Source: Bog-473 sp963824195
Lineage (GTDB): Bacteria > Actinomycetota > Acidimicrobiia > Acidimicrobiales > RAAP-2
DNA: 64,000 nt
Reading direction: 5' to 3'
Assembly (NCBI GenBank): GCA_963824195.1
Contig: CAWGOJ010000008.1
Span: 416,838-480,837 of the forward strand
In this document: one piece after another, positions 18,298 through 25,891 of the stretch
How the letters are laid out: every line of letters starts with the position of its first letter
Numbering within the stretch: position 1 is the stretch's first letter
The notes under the pieces: model-generated
Told to the model about the DNA's origin: nothing
What the model saw: only the letters and a program-made list of their open reading frames with translations
The model's database searches: none
Position numbers and translations under genes: made by a program

Positions 18298-19221
18298 GTG
18301 AAGGACGTCGTGGGCAAGGTGGCGGTCGTCACCGGGGGTGGACAGGGCATCGGACGGGCATTGGTGGAGCGCTTCGGTGCGGAGGGGATGAAGGTCGTCG
18401 TGGCAGACGTCGTTCCCGCGTTGGTCGAAGCGGCAACGGGCGAGTTGATCGACAGGGGTCTCGAGGTGACCGGCGTCGTCACTGACGTCACGTCATTGGA
18501 CTCGGTCGAGGCATTGCGCGATGCCACACTCGAGCGATACGGGGCGGTTCATATCGTCTGCAACAACGCGGGGATCGGCTCGGGATCCGAGGGTCACCTC
18601 TGGGAGCACCATGTCAACGATTGGCGCTGGTCGCTCGACGTCAACGTGATGGGCGTCGTCAACGGCATCTACGCCTTCGTGCCCACCTTGCTCGCTCAGG
18701 GCGAGGAGGGACATGTCGTGAACACCACTTCCAGCAACGGCGGGTTCACCCCACTGATAAACAGCGCTGTCTACGCGACCACCAAAGCTGCAGTCACCAC
18801 CATTACCGAGTGCCTCTGGGGCCAGCTGCGGGAAATCGGCGCACCGGTCAGCGCGTCGTTGCTGTACCCCTCCACGTTCTCACCGGGGATGCTCAATACC
18901 GGCATCTGGCGACCCGGAGCCAATCGTCCGGAACGCTATGACCGGCCGGGCGCGCCAGCGAAGGAAGGACGCGACGCACTCGGGGCCTACCTGCAGCGCA
19001 TGGAGGCTGCCGGCATGGAAGTGCAGTTCGCACCCTTGTCGGAGGTGGCTGACATCTGCTTCGACGGGATCCTCAACGACACCTTCTGGATCACCGTCCC
19101 ACACTCCGAGCAGCAGCAAAAGATCCGGGATCGCGCCGCGTCACAGATCGACGGCAGCCCTCCCGAGTATCTCCTGGAGGCCAACATGATGACGTCCAGA
19201 CCAACCGACACAAAGAGCTAG
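18298..19221 (+). CDS. Short-chain dehydrogenase/reductase
   Basis: 307 residues from GTG 18298 with GGGAGGG upstream. Cofactor motif VVTGGGQGIGRALVERFG, NNAGIGSGSEGHLW, catalytic Ser region NTTSSNGGFTPLINSAVYAT with Tyr and TKAAV lysine. Acidic VVVADV after the second strand suggests NAD preference. The long C-terminal region (GIWRPGANRPERYDRP) is typical of actinobacterial SDRs in lipid and terpenoid catabolism. Divergent from the amidohydrolase. Confidence 0.87.
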   Translation: MKDVVGKVAVVTGGGQGIGRALVERFGAEGMKVVVADVVPALVEAATGELIDRGLEVTGVVTDVTSLDSVEALRDATLERYGAVHIVCNNAGIGSGSEGHLWEHHVNDWRWSLDVNVMGVVNGIYAFVPTLLAQGEEGHVVNTTSSNGGFTPLINSAVYATTKAAVTTITECLWGQLREIGAPVSASLLYPSTFSPGMLNTGIWRPGANRPERYDRPGAPAKEGRDALGAYLQRMEAAGMEVQFAPLSEVADICFDGILNDTFWITVPHSEQQQKIRDRAASQIDGSPPEYLLEANMMTSRPTDTKS

Positions 19222-19380
19222 TCGGCACACCTCCGACGCCGCCGATCCTCACGGGTCCCGGCTTCCACGGAAGCTACAACCCAATTCTATCGTGGACGGC
19301 TGTCTGAAGTCGGTGCGCATCAACCCGCTCCATCAGGCAAGCCGGGGAGGCGTCGGCCGCCGGCCTGGACACAAGTGAAA

Positions 19381-19398
19381 TAAGATTCTAGTATCTTG
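19381..19398 (+). promoter_or_regulatory. AT-rich promoter patch upstream of the metal-ligand-poor amidohydrolase
   Basis: TAAGAT and TAGTAT hexamers lie within TAAGATTCTAGTATCTTG. They would place transcription start near 19400, leaving a leader of about 60 bases that carries TAGGAGG before ATG 19462. Confidence 0.35.
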
Positions 19399-19461
19399 AC
19401 TTCTCAATCGCCGCTCCCGCTCGGCAGCAGCGAAACCTCACACGTAGGAGGCCCGTCTCCG

Positions 19462-20337
19462 ATGGCCATGCCCCACGACATAGGTGCGATCGACACCATG
19501 TTGGGATTCCCTCATCGAGACATGAAGGAGGTCTATCGGTTCATCACCCGACAGACCAAGGACAGCCAGTCCAAGGAAGAGTTCGAATTCCCGGTGGAGT
19601 ACATGTTCAAGGACGTTCCCGAGAAGTCACTAAAGGACGTCGACGACCCGATCGCCATGACGGTGCGGGAGATGGACCTGTGGGGAGTCGAGAAGGGGTT
19701 GATCGGCGTAGGTGACCCGGCGGGCACGGGCGCCGAGGCGATGAGGCGATTCCCCGATCGGTTCATCCCGTCGTCGGGTGCCGACCCCAATGAGGGTATG
19801 GCGGGAATTACTCGCCTCGTCCGTGAACATGAGACGTTCGGCACCCGGGCCGTCGGCGTGTTCCCCGCGGGAACGTTCCCCCAGGTCCCGATCAACGACA
19901 AGAAGATGTACCCGATCTATGCCAAGTGCGTCGAGCTCGGCATCCCTATCTTCTGCTGTGCCGGGATTCCCGGTCCCCGTCTGAAAGCGGCCTGCCAACA
20001 CGTGGAGCTCATCGACGAGGTGATGTACGACTTTCCGGACTTGGTCTTCGTCACCCGGCATGGTTGCGAGCCGTGGACCGCGCTCGCCGTGAAATTGATG
20101 CTGAAATGGCCCGGGCTGCACTACTCAACGAGTGCTTTCGCACCCAAGTACTACCCGAAGGACATCATCGACTACGCCAACAGTCGCGGTGCCGAGAAGA
20201 TCATCTATGCCGGGTACTTCCCCATGGGACTCTCCCTGGAACGCATCATGACCGAAATGACACATGTCGGATTCAAGGACGAAGTGTGGCCCAAATTCCT
20301 CCGCACCAATGCTCTCAGGGTTCTCGGTCTGGAGTAG
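19462..20337 (+). CDS. Amidohydrolase-2 family protein without recognisable metal ligands
   Basis: 291 residues from ATG 19462 (TAGGAGG 10 bases upstream); TTG 19396 is an alternative. The fold is recognisable from IDTMLGFPHRDMKEVYRF, EYMFKDVP, DLWGVEKGLIGVGDP and LVFVTRHGCEPWTALA. However, the first D-x-H reads IDTM, the mid-barrel His region reads IFCCAGIPGPR, and the SDYPH segment reads IYAGYFPMGLSLERI. So the usual metal ligands are absent apart from the His in TRHG. It is probably non-catalytic or uses another mechanism. It is followed 54 bases later by a paralogue with intact motifs, so the two may act as a pair. Confidence 0.8.
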   Translation: MAMPHDIGAIDTMLGFPHRDMKEVYRFITRQTKDSQSKEEFEFPVEYMFKDVPEKSLKDVDDPIAMTVREMDLWGVEKGLIGVGDPAGTGAEAMRRFPDRFIPSSGADPNEGMAGITRLVREHETFGTRAVGVFPAGTFPQVPINDKKMYPIYAKCVELGIPIFCCAGIPGPRLKAACQHVELIDEVMYDFPDLVFVTRHGCEPWTALAVKLMLKWPGLHYSTSAFAPKYYPKDIIDYANSRGAEKIIYAGYFPMGLSLERIMTEMTHVGFKDEVWPKFLRTNALRVLGLE

Positions 20338-20391
20338 GTCCTCTGCCACCGAGATGAGTACGCAACGATCGCAACCGACCAGAGGAGCGAA

Positions 20392-21615
20392 ATGACCACC
20401 ACCACCAGCGACACAGCTGTCGGTTCGAGTGCCACCATCGATTATGGGACGTTCGACGCCGACAACCACTACTACGAGGCCCCTGACGCCTATACACGCC
20501 ACATAGAGAAATCAATGGTCAAGCGCGCCATGCAGTGGGCCGAGATCAATGGCAGGCAACGTCTCCTCGTCGGCGGCAAGGTCAACAAGTTCATCCCCAA
20601 TCCCTTGTTCGACCCCGTGGCAAAGCCCGGCAGCCTCGACGAGTACTTCCGAGGGAAGAACCCGGAAGCAAAGGACATTCGGTCTCTCTTCGGGGACCTC
20701 GAGCCCATTCGTGCCGAATACCGTGATCGCGACGCTCGCCTGTCCGTCATGGACCACCAGGGCCTTTCGGGTTGTTTCCTGTTCCCAACGCTTGGCGTCG
20801 GGATGGAGGAGGCGCTTGCTGATGATCCGGCCGCACTGGTGGCGGCTTTCGAAGCGTTCAACCGGTGGCTCGAGGACGACTGGGGTTATGCCTACAAGGA
20901 GCGGATCTTCGCGGCGCCGATGATCACCCTGATCGACGTTGATGCCGCGGTCGCCGAGCTCGGTCGTGTCCTCGATGCCGATGCGCGGATCGTGTGCATC
21001 AAGGGCGGGCCCGCGCATATGCCAGGTGGTCTCATCTCTCCAGCCGACACCCGCTTCGACCCCTTCTGGGGCCTCGTCAACGAGTCGGGAGTGACCGTCG
21101 GGATCCACTCAGGTGACGCCGGCTACGGAAGGTACCTGAATGACTGGGAGCCCGTTGGTGACTTCGAGGCCTTTCGCTATTCCCCCCTCCGCACGGTCCT
21201 CAGTTCGGACCGTCCGCCCTTTGAGACGATGGCAGCGTTGCTGTGCCAGGGCCTCTTCGACCGCTTCCCGAGGGTGCGGGTCGCAAGCATCGAGTCCGGC
21301 GCAAGTTGGGTGCCGGTGCTGATCAAGAAACTGAAGAGGGCGTACAGTCAGATGCCGGGCTCATTCCAGTCTGACCCGGTCGAGAAGCTACGCCAGCACG
21401 TGTGGGTCGCGCCGTTTTACGAGGACAATCTGGCTCAGCTGAAGGAATTCATCGGCACGGAGCACATCCTGTTCGGTTCGGATTGGCCACACGCCGAAGG
21501 CCTGGCCGAGCCACGCGACTTCGCGTTGGACCTCCGACGACATGGTTTCAGCGAGGACGAGATCCACACCGTGATGGCCGAGAACGGCTGGCCGCTGACC
21601 CGACCGACCACCTGA
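20392..21615 (+). CDS. Amidohydrolase-2 family metal-dependent hydrolase
   Basis: 407 residues from ATG 20392 with GAGGAG seven bases before. First motif FDADNHYYEAPDAYTRHIEK (D-x-H), mid-barrel TVGIHSGDAGYGRYLND with its His, VRVASIESGASWVPVLIKKL, and last-strand HILFGSDWPHAEGLAEPRDF. Longer insertions after the first strand (KVNKFIPNPLFDPVAKPGS) set it apart from the DxHAG subgroup. Motif set complete, so catalysis is likely. Substrate unknown. Confidence 0.88.
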   Translation: MTTTTSDTAVGSSATIDYGTFDADNHYYEAPDAYTRHIEKSMVKRAMQWAEINGRQRLLVGGKVNKFIPNPLFDPVAKPGSLDEYFRGKNPEAKDIRSLFGDLEPIRAEYRDRDARLSVMDHQGLSGCFLFPTLGVGMEEALADDPAALVAAFEAFNRWLEDDWGYAYKERIFAAPMITLIDVDAAVAELGRVLDADARIVCIKGGPAHMPGGLISPADTRFDPFWGLVNESGVTVGIHSGDAGYGRYLNDWEPVGDFEAFRYSPLRTVLSSDRPPFETMAALLCQGLFDRFPRVRVASIESGASWVPVLIKKLKRAYSQMPGSFQSDPVEKLRQHVWVAPFYEDNLAQLKEFIGTEHILFGSDWPHAEGLAEPRDFALDLRRHGFSEDEIHTVMAENGWPLTRPTT

Positions 21616-21620
21616 GGTCG

Positions 21621-21654
21621 GCCGATCGGGTGCGTCGTTGCCTGTCGGATCGGC
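21621..21654 (+). terminator. Possible stem-loop after the amidohydrolase
   Basis: GCCGATC (21621-21627) and GATCGGC (21648-21654) are exact inverted repeats with a 20-base spacer, starting five bases after the stop. There is no T-run, so an intrinsic terminator is uncertain. Confidence 0.3.
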
Positions 21655-21682
21655 AGGCGCGGCGTCGTGCTCTGTAGCCGTC

Positions 21683-21702
21683 TTGCATATGATATGCGGG
21701 AC
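21683..21702 (+). promoter_or_regulatory. Promoter-like TATGAT before the SDR
   Basis: TTGCATATGATATGC sits just before ATG 21703. TATGAT (21688-21693) is nine bases from the ATG, close to leaderless geometry. Confidence 0.35.
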
Positions 21703-22695
21703 ATGGAGCCGGGGTCACACTCGTCCCCGTTTAATCCGATCGTATTCCCGACCGCTGCGAGGCACGGACGCATGAGCGAAATGCTTGAAGGAAAGGTTGC
21801 CGTCGTCACGGGGGCGGGCCACGGCATCGGTCGCGGTCATGCGCTGGAGTTGGCGCGGCACGGCGCACGGGTCGTGGTCAACGATTTGGGGAGTTCGGTG
21901 ACGGGTGAGGGTTCCAGCAAGGACGCGGACCTGACCGTCGAACTGATCGCCGCACGCGGGGGAACCGCCATTCCGGACTACGGCGATGTTGCCGACGAAA
22001 CCGGTGCTGAGGCAATGGTCGAGCGGGCCGTCGGCGAATGGGGGCGCCTCGACATCCTTGTCAACAACGCCGGAATCGTTCGCGACGGAGCCATTTGGAA
22101 TCTCACCACAGAGGCCTGGGACGCCGTCATGGGAGTCCACGTCAGAGGGCCGTGGCTGACCAGCCGTGCCGCAGCTCGTCATTGGCGTTCACTCGACAAA
22201 GCGGGCCTGGACAGCCGGGGCCGGATTATCAATACGACATCGGGAGCCGGGCTCGTTGGAAATTTCGGTCAGACGAACTACGCGACCGCCAAGGCGGCCG
22301 TCGTGGGGCTCACGCTGACCCTGGCTCTGGAGCTGCACCGTCTGGGAGTCACGGTGAACGCCATCGGACCTGCCGGAGCCACCCGCATCACGGGCACCAT
22401 GCCCAATGCCCCTGCCGTCGTGGAACCGGACGAAATACCCGAAGACTCCTTCCATCCGTTGGATCCCGCCGGCAGCTCTCCGGTGGTCGCCTGGCTGGCC
22501 TCAGACGAGGCGCAGTATGTCACCGGCCAGGTCATCCGGGTGATCGGGGACCATATCCACCTGATGCGCGGCTGGCAGGAGGGCGCGTCGGCTTCGAACG
22601 CGGGAAAGCGTTGGGACGCTACCAAGGTGGGTGACGTCATCGCGAGCCAGATCTTCGGCACGCAGGGCCTCGGACTGCAGACCTGGTCGAGGTAG
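21703..22695 (+). CDS. SDR-family hydroxyacyl-CoA dehydrogenase-like protein
   Basis: 330 residues from ATG 21703; ATG 21772 (MSEMLEGKVAVV) is equally possible. It resembles the dehydrogenase part of peroxisomal multifunctional enzyme 2: VVTGAGHGIGRGHALELARH, VVVNDLGSSVTGEGSSKDAD, NNAGIVRDGAIWNLTTEAWD, INTTSGAGLVGNFGQTNYAT with AKAAVVGLT. Such enzymes oxidise 3-hydroxyacyl-CoA. The long loop with DLG and GEGSSKDAD is characteristic of that group. A beta-oxidation role fits the surroundings. Confidence 0.88.
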   Translation: MEPGSHSSPFNPIVFPTAARHGRMSEMLEGKVAVVTGAGHGIGRGHALELARHGARVVVNDLGSSVTGEGSSKDADLTVELIAARGGTAIPDYGDVADETGAEAMVERAVGEWGRLDILVNNAGIVRDGAIWNLTTEAWDAVMGVHVRGPWLTSRAAARHWRSLDKAGLDSRGRIINTTSGAGLVGNFGQTNYATAKAAVVGLTLTLALELHRLGVTVNAIGPAGATRITGTMPNAPAVVEPDEIPEDSFHPLDPAGSSPVVAWLASDEAQYVTGQVIRVIGDHIHLMRGWQEGASASNAGKRWDATKVGDVIASQIFGTQGLGLQTWSR

Positions 22696-22743
22696 ACATG
22701 CATGCTGATGCAGGATCTCGGTTTTGCCGATCGCAGCACTGCC

Positions 22744-22881
22744 TCAATGGAGCAGCTCGTCGGGACGTTCGATCTGGCCGGTGAGCCTCCGGTCAACCCC
22801 GACGGGGTGGCAGAGGCCACGAATGCTGTCTCCCAACAGCGCCGCGGCGTTGCGCATCGTTGCTTCTTCCAGGCCAACTCC
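22744..22881 (-). pseudogene. Possible amidohydrolase C-terminal remnant
   Basis: The minus strand reads GLEEATMRNAAALLGDSI before a stop near 22744. This is like the last helix (NAARLLG) of amidohydrolase-2 proteins, but short. No other domain is visible in the 226-base gap. Weakly supported. Confidence 0.25.
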
Positions 22882-22921
22882 GTGTCGTCGATGTCTCGAG
22901 GTCGCCCGGCATGGCCACGCC

Positions 22922-24448
22922 CTAGGGCAGGATGCCATACCTCGGTGCTGGCAGGAAAGGACCGCTCGAGCGGGCGTCGCTCAGTGCCAGTCCATCGATG
23001 ATCACGTTCCGTAGCTGTCGGGGATCGATGACGTCGTCGTAGCTCATCGTGTTGGCGGCTCGGAAGGACCCGGCCGCCTGCTCAGCAATGGCCCGCTCTC
23101 GTGCTTCGTCGTCGAGCTTGGACGACTCCGCCGCGCTCGCCGCGGGCGATGCGCCGAGGGTGACGGCCGGGAAGGCAAGAGTCAACGTCTGTCCGTCGAA
23201 GGGGTTCATCGCCATGATCGTCGATCCGAAGCCGAAGGCTTTGCGAAGTGTGACGTGGAACTTGGGCGCGCTGATGCGGTGCTGGGCGACGAACATCCGG
23301 GCCACGTGCCGCAAGGCACCGGAACGTTCTGCGACGGAGCCGCCCATGACGCCCGGGTTGTCCGCCAGGAACACGACGGGGAGGTGGAACGCGTCAGCGA
23401 CGCCGAGGAAGTGGGTGGCTTTGTCGGCAGCGTCGGCATCGATAGTGCCGGCGAGGACAGAAGGATCATTGGCCACGATCGCCAGACTGTGCCCGCCGAT
23501 TCGCGCCAACGCGGTCACGACTGCAGAACCAAACGCGGGCTGCACCTCGAGCAGGGTTCCTCGGTCGACGACCATGTCGAGAACCACACGCATCTTGTAG
23601 GGGCGGCGCGGGTTGGGTGGGATGACGTCGAGAATCTCGCCCAGGTCGCGGCGAGCTATGTCGCCAGTCTGCATAACCGGTGGCGCCGTCCAGGCATTGG
23701 ACGGGAAGTACGAAAGATACGAACGGGCGAGGTCGATTGCTTCCGGATCGTCGGCCGCGAGGTTGTGCACCACGCCCGACTGTTCGACATGGACCTTCGG
23801 GCCACCCAACGCCTCCTTCGTCACATCCTCGCCCACAGCAGCCTTGACCAACGGAGGTCCGGCGGTGAACAACGACGCCGACGGTGTCATCACAACAAAG
23901 TCGGACAAAGGCGCCGTCAGCGCTCCGTGTCCGGCTGATGCTCCGAGAACCAGGCAGACCATCGGCACATGCCCAGACAGATCCGCCAGCGCCTGCAGAT
24001 CGTTGGGTCGACGGCCGGCCGGTGCGTTGGTAACGCGATGCCCGGCTCCCTCGAGCATGAAGACGATCGGTACCCTCTCCTGAGCGGCGAGCTGCACCAG
24101 GCGATACCGCTTGTCCGACGCTCCGGTCCCTATGGAGCCACCCAACACAGTGAAGTCCTCAGCTGCGGCAATGGCCGGGCGCCCATCGATCACTCCGATC
24201 CCGCCGACGAGCGCGTCAGCCGGGGCATGCGGCGCACCGGCTTCGGGTTCGTTTCCGACCAGCGCGCCGAGCTCGACGAACGTCCCCGGATCGAAAAGCC
24301 GCTCCATGCGCTCCCGAGCGTCGAGCTTGCCCGCTGCTCGATGTTTGGCCACCCGCTCCTCGCCGCCCATGGCGGTCGCCTCGGCTCGCTTTGTTGCCAG
24401 CTGGGCGAGCAGCGGGGCCCACTCGTCCCTGTTGGCCGGTATTTCCAT
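22922..24448 (-). CDS. Acyl-CoA carboxylase beta (carboxyltransferase) subunit
   Basis: 508 residues from ATG 24448, the usual length. N-terminal crotonase-like half: HRAAGKLDARERMERLFDPG, LVGGIGVIDGRPAIAAAEDF, GGSIGTGASDKRYRLVQLA, MLEGAGHRVT. C-terminal half: GSAVVTALARIGGHSLAIVA, VFLADNPGVMGG, FGFGSTIMAMNPFDGQ. It transfers carboxylate from biotin to an acyl-CoA. The oxyanion glycine pairs are in place. No biotin carboxylase or biotin carrier gene is in the window, so a partner must be elsewhere. Thirteen bases separate it from the amidohydrolase upstream, suggesting an operon. Confidence 0.92.
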   Translation of the reverse strand: MEIPANRDEWAPLLAQLATKRAEATAMGGEERVAKHRAAGKLDARERMERLFDPGTFVELGALVGNEPEAGAPHAPADALVGGIGVIDGRPAIAAAEDFTVLGGSIGTGASDKRYRLVQLAAQERVPIVFMLEGAGHRVTNAPAGRRPNDLQALADLSGHVPMVCLVLGASAGHGALTAPLSDFVVMTPSASLFTAGPPLVKAAVGEDVTKEALGGPKVHVEQSGVVHNLAADDPEAIDLARSYLSYFPSNAWTAPPVMQTGDIARRDLGEILDVIPPNPRRPYKMRVVLDMVVDRGTLLEVQPAFGSAVVTALARIGGHSLAIVANDPSVLAGTIDADAADKATHFLGVADAFHLPVVFLADNPGVMGGSVAERSGALRHVARMFVAQHRISAPKFHVTLRKAFGFGSTIMAMNPFDGQTLTLAFPAVTLGASPAASAAESSKLDDEARERAIAEQAAGSFRAANTMSYDDVIDPRQLRNVIIDGLALSDARSSGPFLPAPRYGILP

Positions 24449-24461
24449 CAGGTGGCGCGGA

Positions 24462-25760
24462 TCAGGGAAGGGTCGCCGGCGCTGCGGTCGGCGGCCGTGC
24501 TCCGAGACTCATGAAGTAGTCGCGGTCACTCTGATCAGGTGCTCTCCCCACCCTGGTCACGGTATCGACGTCAGTGGCCTCCGCTCTGAGAGCGCGAACC
24601 GTCGCCCGCTCTTTTGACCTGATCGCAAACGGGTCGAACGAGAAATGCCGCATCGCGTTCTCGTGGGTGATCTTGTTGATCTGCTCGTCTGAGAGCGTGG
24701 CGAACTGCCGTTCGTTCACCTCGGGCCCCTGGGGCCATGAGCTGTCAGAGTGAGGAAAGTCGGACTCCCAGCAGACGTTGTCGATATTGAACTGGTCGAT
24801 GAGGCTCACGCCTACGGGATCGTTGATGAAGCAGCAGAGAATCCTCTGCTTGAACACATCGGCAGGTCCCATGCCGTCGGGGAATCTCTGTCCTGTCCAG
24901 CCCGAATGACGTTGCTGGATGTGCTCAGCCCTCTGGAGGAAATATGGGATCCACCCGATGTCACCCTCGGTGAGGGAGAACATCAGGTCAGGAAAGCGCC
25001 ACCAGAAATCCGCCCACAACAGATCGCCCAGCGAGTAGACGGACATCACCGACGAGAGACCCATCGCCACCGAGGCGGGTGCGTCAGCAGAGGTCGACGC
25101 GGCCTTGGACGACGACCCGACGTGCAAGCAGAGGACCGTGCCAACGTCGGAGCACGTCGCGAAGAGGGGATCCCAGTGGCCTGAGTGGATCGACGGCATG
25201 TCGAGTGCCGCCGGGTTCTCCGAGAACGTGACGGCATGGCACCCCTTGCCGGCAAGCCGACGAACCTCGTCCGCCGCCTTGTGCACGTCGAAGAGTGGCA
25301 GGATCCCGCAGGGAATGAACCGATCGGGATAGCTGGCGCACCATTCTTCGATGTGCCAGTCGTTGTAGGCCCTGATCATGACCTCGTTCACGGCCGGCTC
25401 CGGTCCTTCGTTCAGCACCTGACCCGAGAACCCGGTCCAATTGGGGAAGTTGAGGCCCGCGAGCGTGCCCCCCGCTGACATGTCACGTACTCGCTCGTGC
25501 ACGTCGTAACAACCCGGGCGCATTTCGCTGTAACTGGTCGGGTTGACGTTGAACATCTCTGGCGGTTTGCCGGCAACGGCGTTCAGCCCGAGGTTCCGAC
25601 CCTTCTTGTCGCCGTACCACCACTGCTGGAAACCGCGCTCGTCTGTTTCGACCCGGGGTGCCTGGTCTCGGTACTTTGGGGGAACGTGACCCTCGAACAT
25701 GTCCGCTGGCTCCGCGATGTGATCATCCACGCTGATGAGGATCATGTCATCTGCCTTCAT
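24462..25760 (-). CDS. Amidohydrolase-2 family metal-dependent hydrolase
   Basis: 432 residues from ATG 25760, with AAGGGGG before it. A TTG at 25808 lies exactly seven bases after TATAAT and is an alternative leaderless start. Motifs: ILISVDDHIAEPADMFEGHV (D-x-H), FSENPAALDMPSIHSGHWDP, VLCLHVGSSSKAA (His), LMFSLTEGDIGWIPYFLQRA, NVCWESDFPHSDSSWPQGPE. It forms a subgroup with the genes at 55492 and 56780 (shared VDxHxxEP, MRPGCxDVxER and PHSDSSWP). Likely a metal-dependent hydrolase. Substrate unknown. Confidence 0.88.
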   Translation of the reverse strand: MKADDMILISVDDHIAEPADMFEGHVPPKYRDQAPRVETDERGFQQWWYGDKKGRNLGLNAVAGKPPEMFNVNPTSYSEMRPGCYDVHERVRDMSAGGTLAGLNFPNWTGFSGQVLNEGPEPAVNEVMIRAYNDWHIEEWCASYPDRFIPCGILPLFDVHKAADEVRRLAGKGCHAVTFSENPAALDMPSIHSGHWDPLFATCSDVGTVLCLHVGSSSKAASTSADAPASVAMGLSSVMSVYSLGDLLWADFWWRFPDLMFSLTEGDIGWIPYFLQRAEHIQQRHSGWTGQRFPDGMGPADVFKQRILCCFINDPVGVSLIDQFNIDNVCWESDFPHSDSSWPQGPEVNERQFATLSDEQINKITHENAMRHFSFDPFAIRSKERATVRALRAEATDVDTVTRVGRAPDQSDRDYFMSLGARPPTAAPATLP

Positions 25761-25810
25761 CGGCGCCCCCTTGGATCCGGGCAGGCCGACACGCGTACCC
25801 GTTGGCAATC

Positions 25811-25827
25811 TCCATATTATATTCAGT
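25811..25827. promoter_or_regulatory. Divergent AT-rich promoter element
   Basis: TCCATATTATATTCAGT lies between the divergent amidohydrolase and fused CoA-transferase. Minus strand TATAAT is 25821-25816. Plus strand TATATT (25818-25823) would give a leader of about 60 bases to ATG 25892. Confidence 0.45.
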
Positions 25828-25891
25828 CTCTCATGCGCCTTCCGCTGTCAGGGAACCCCTGCTCGACAGCGACACGACGGGCTGCACCCTG

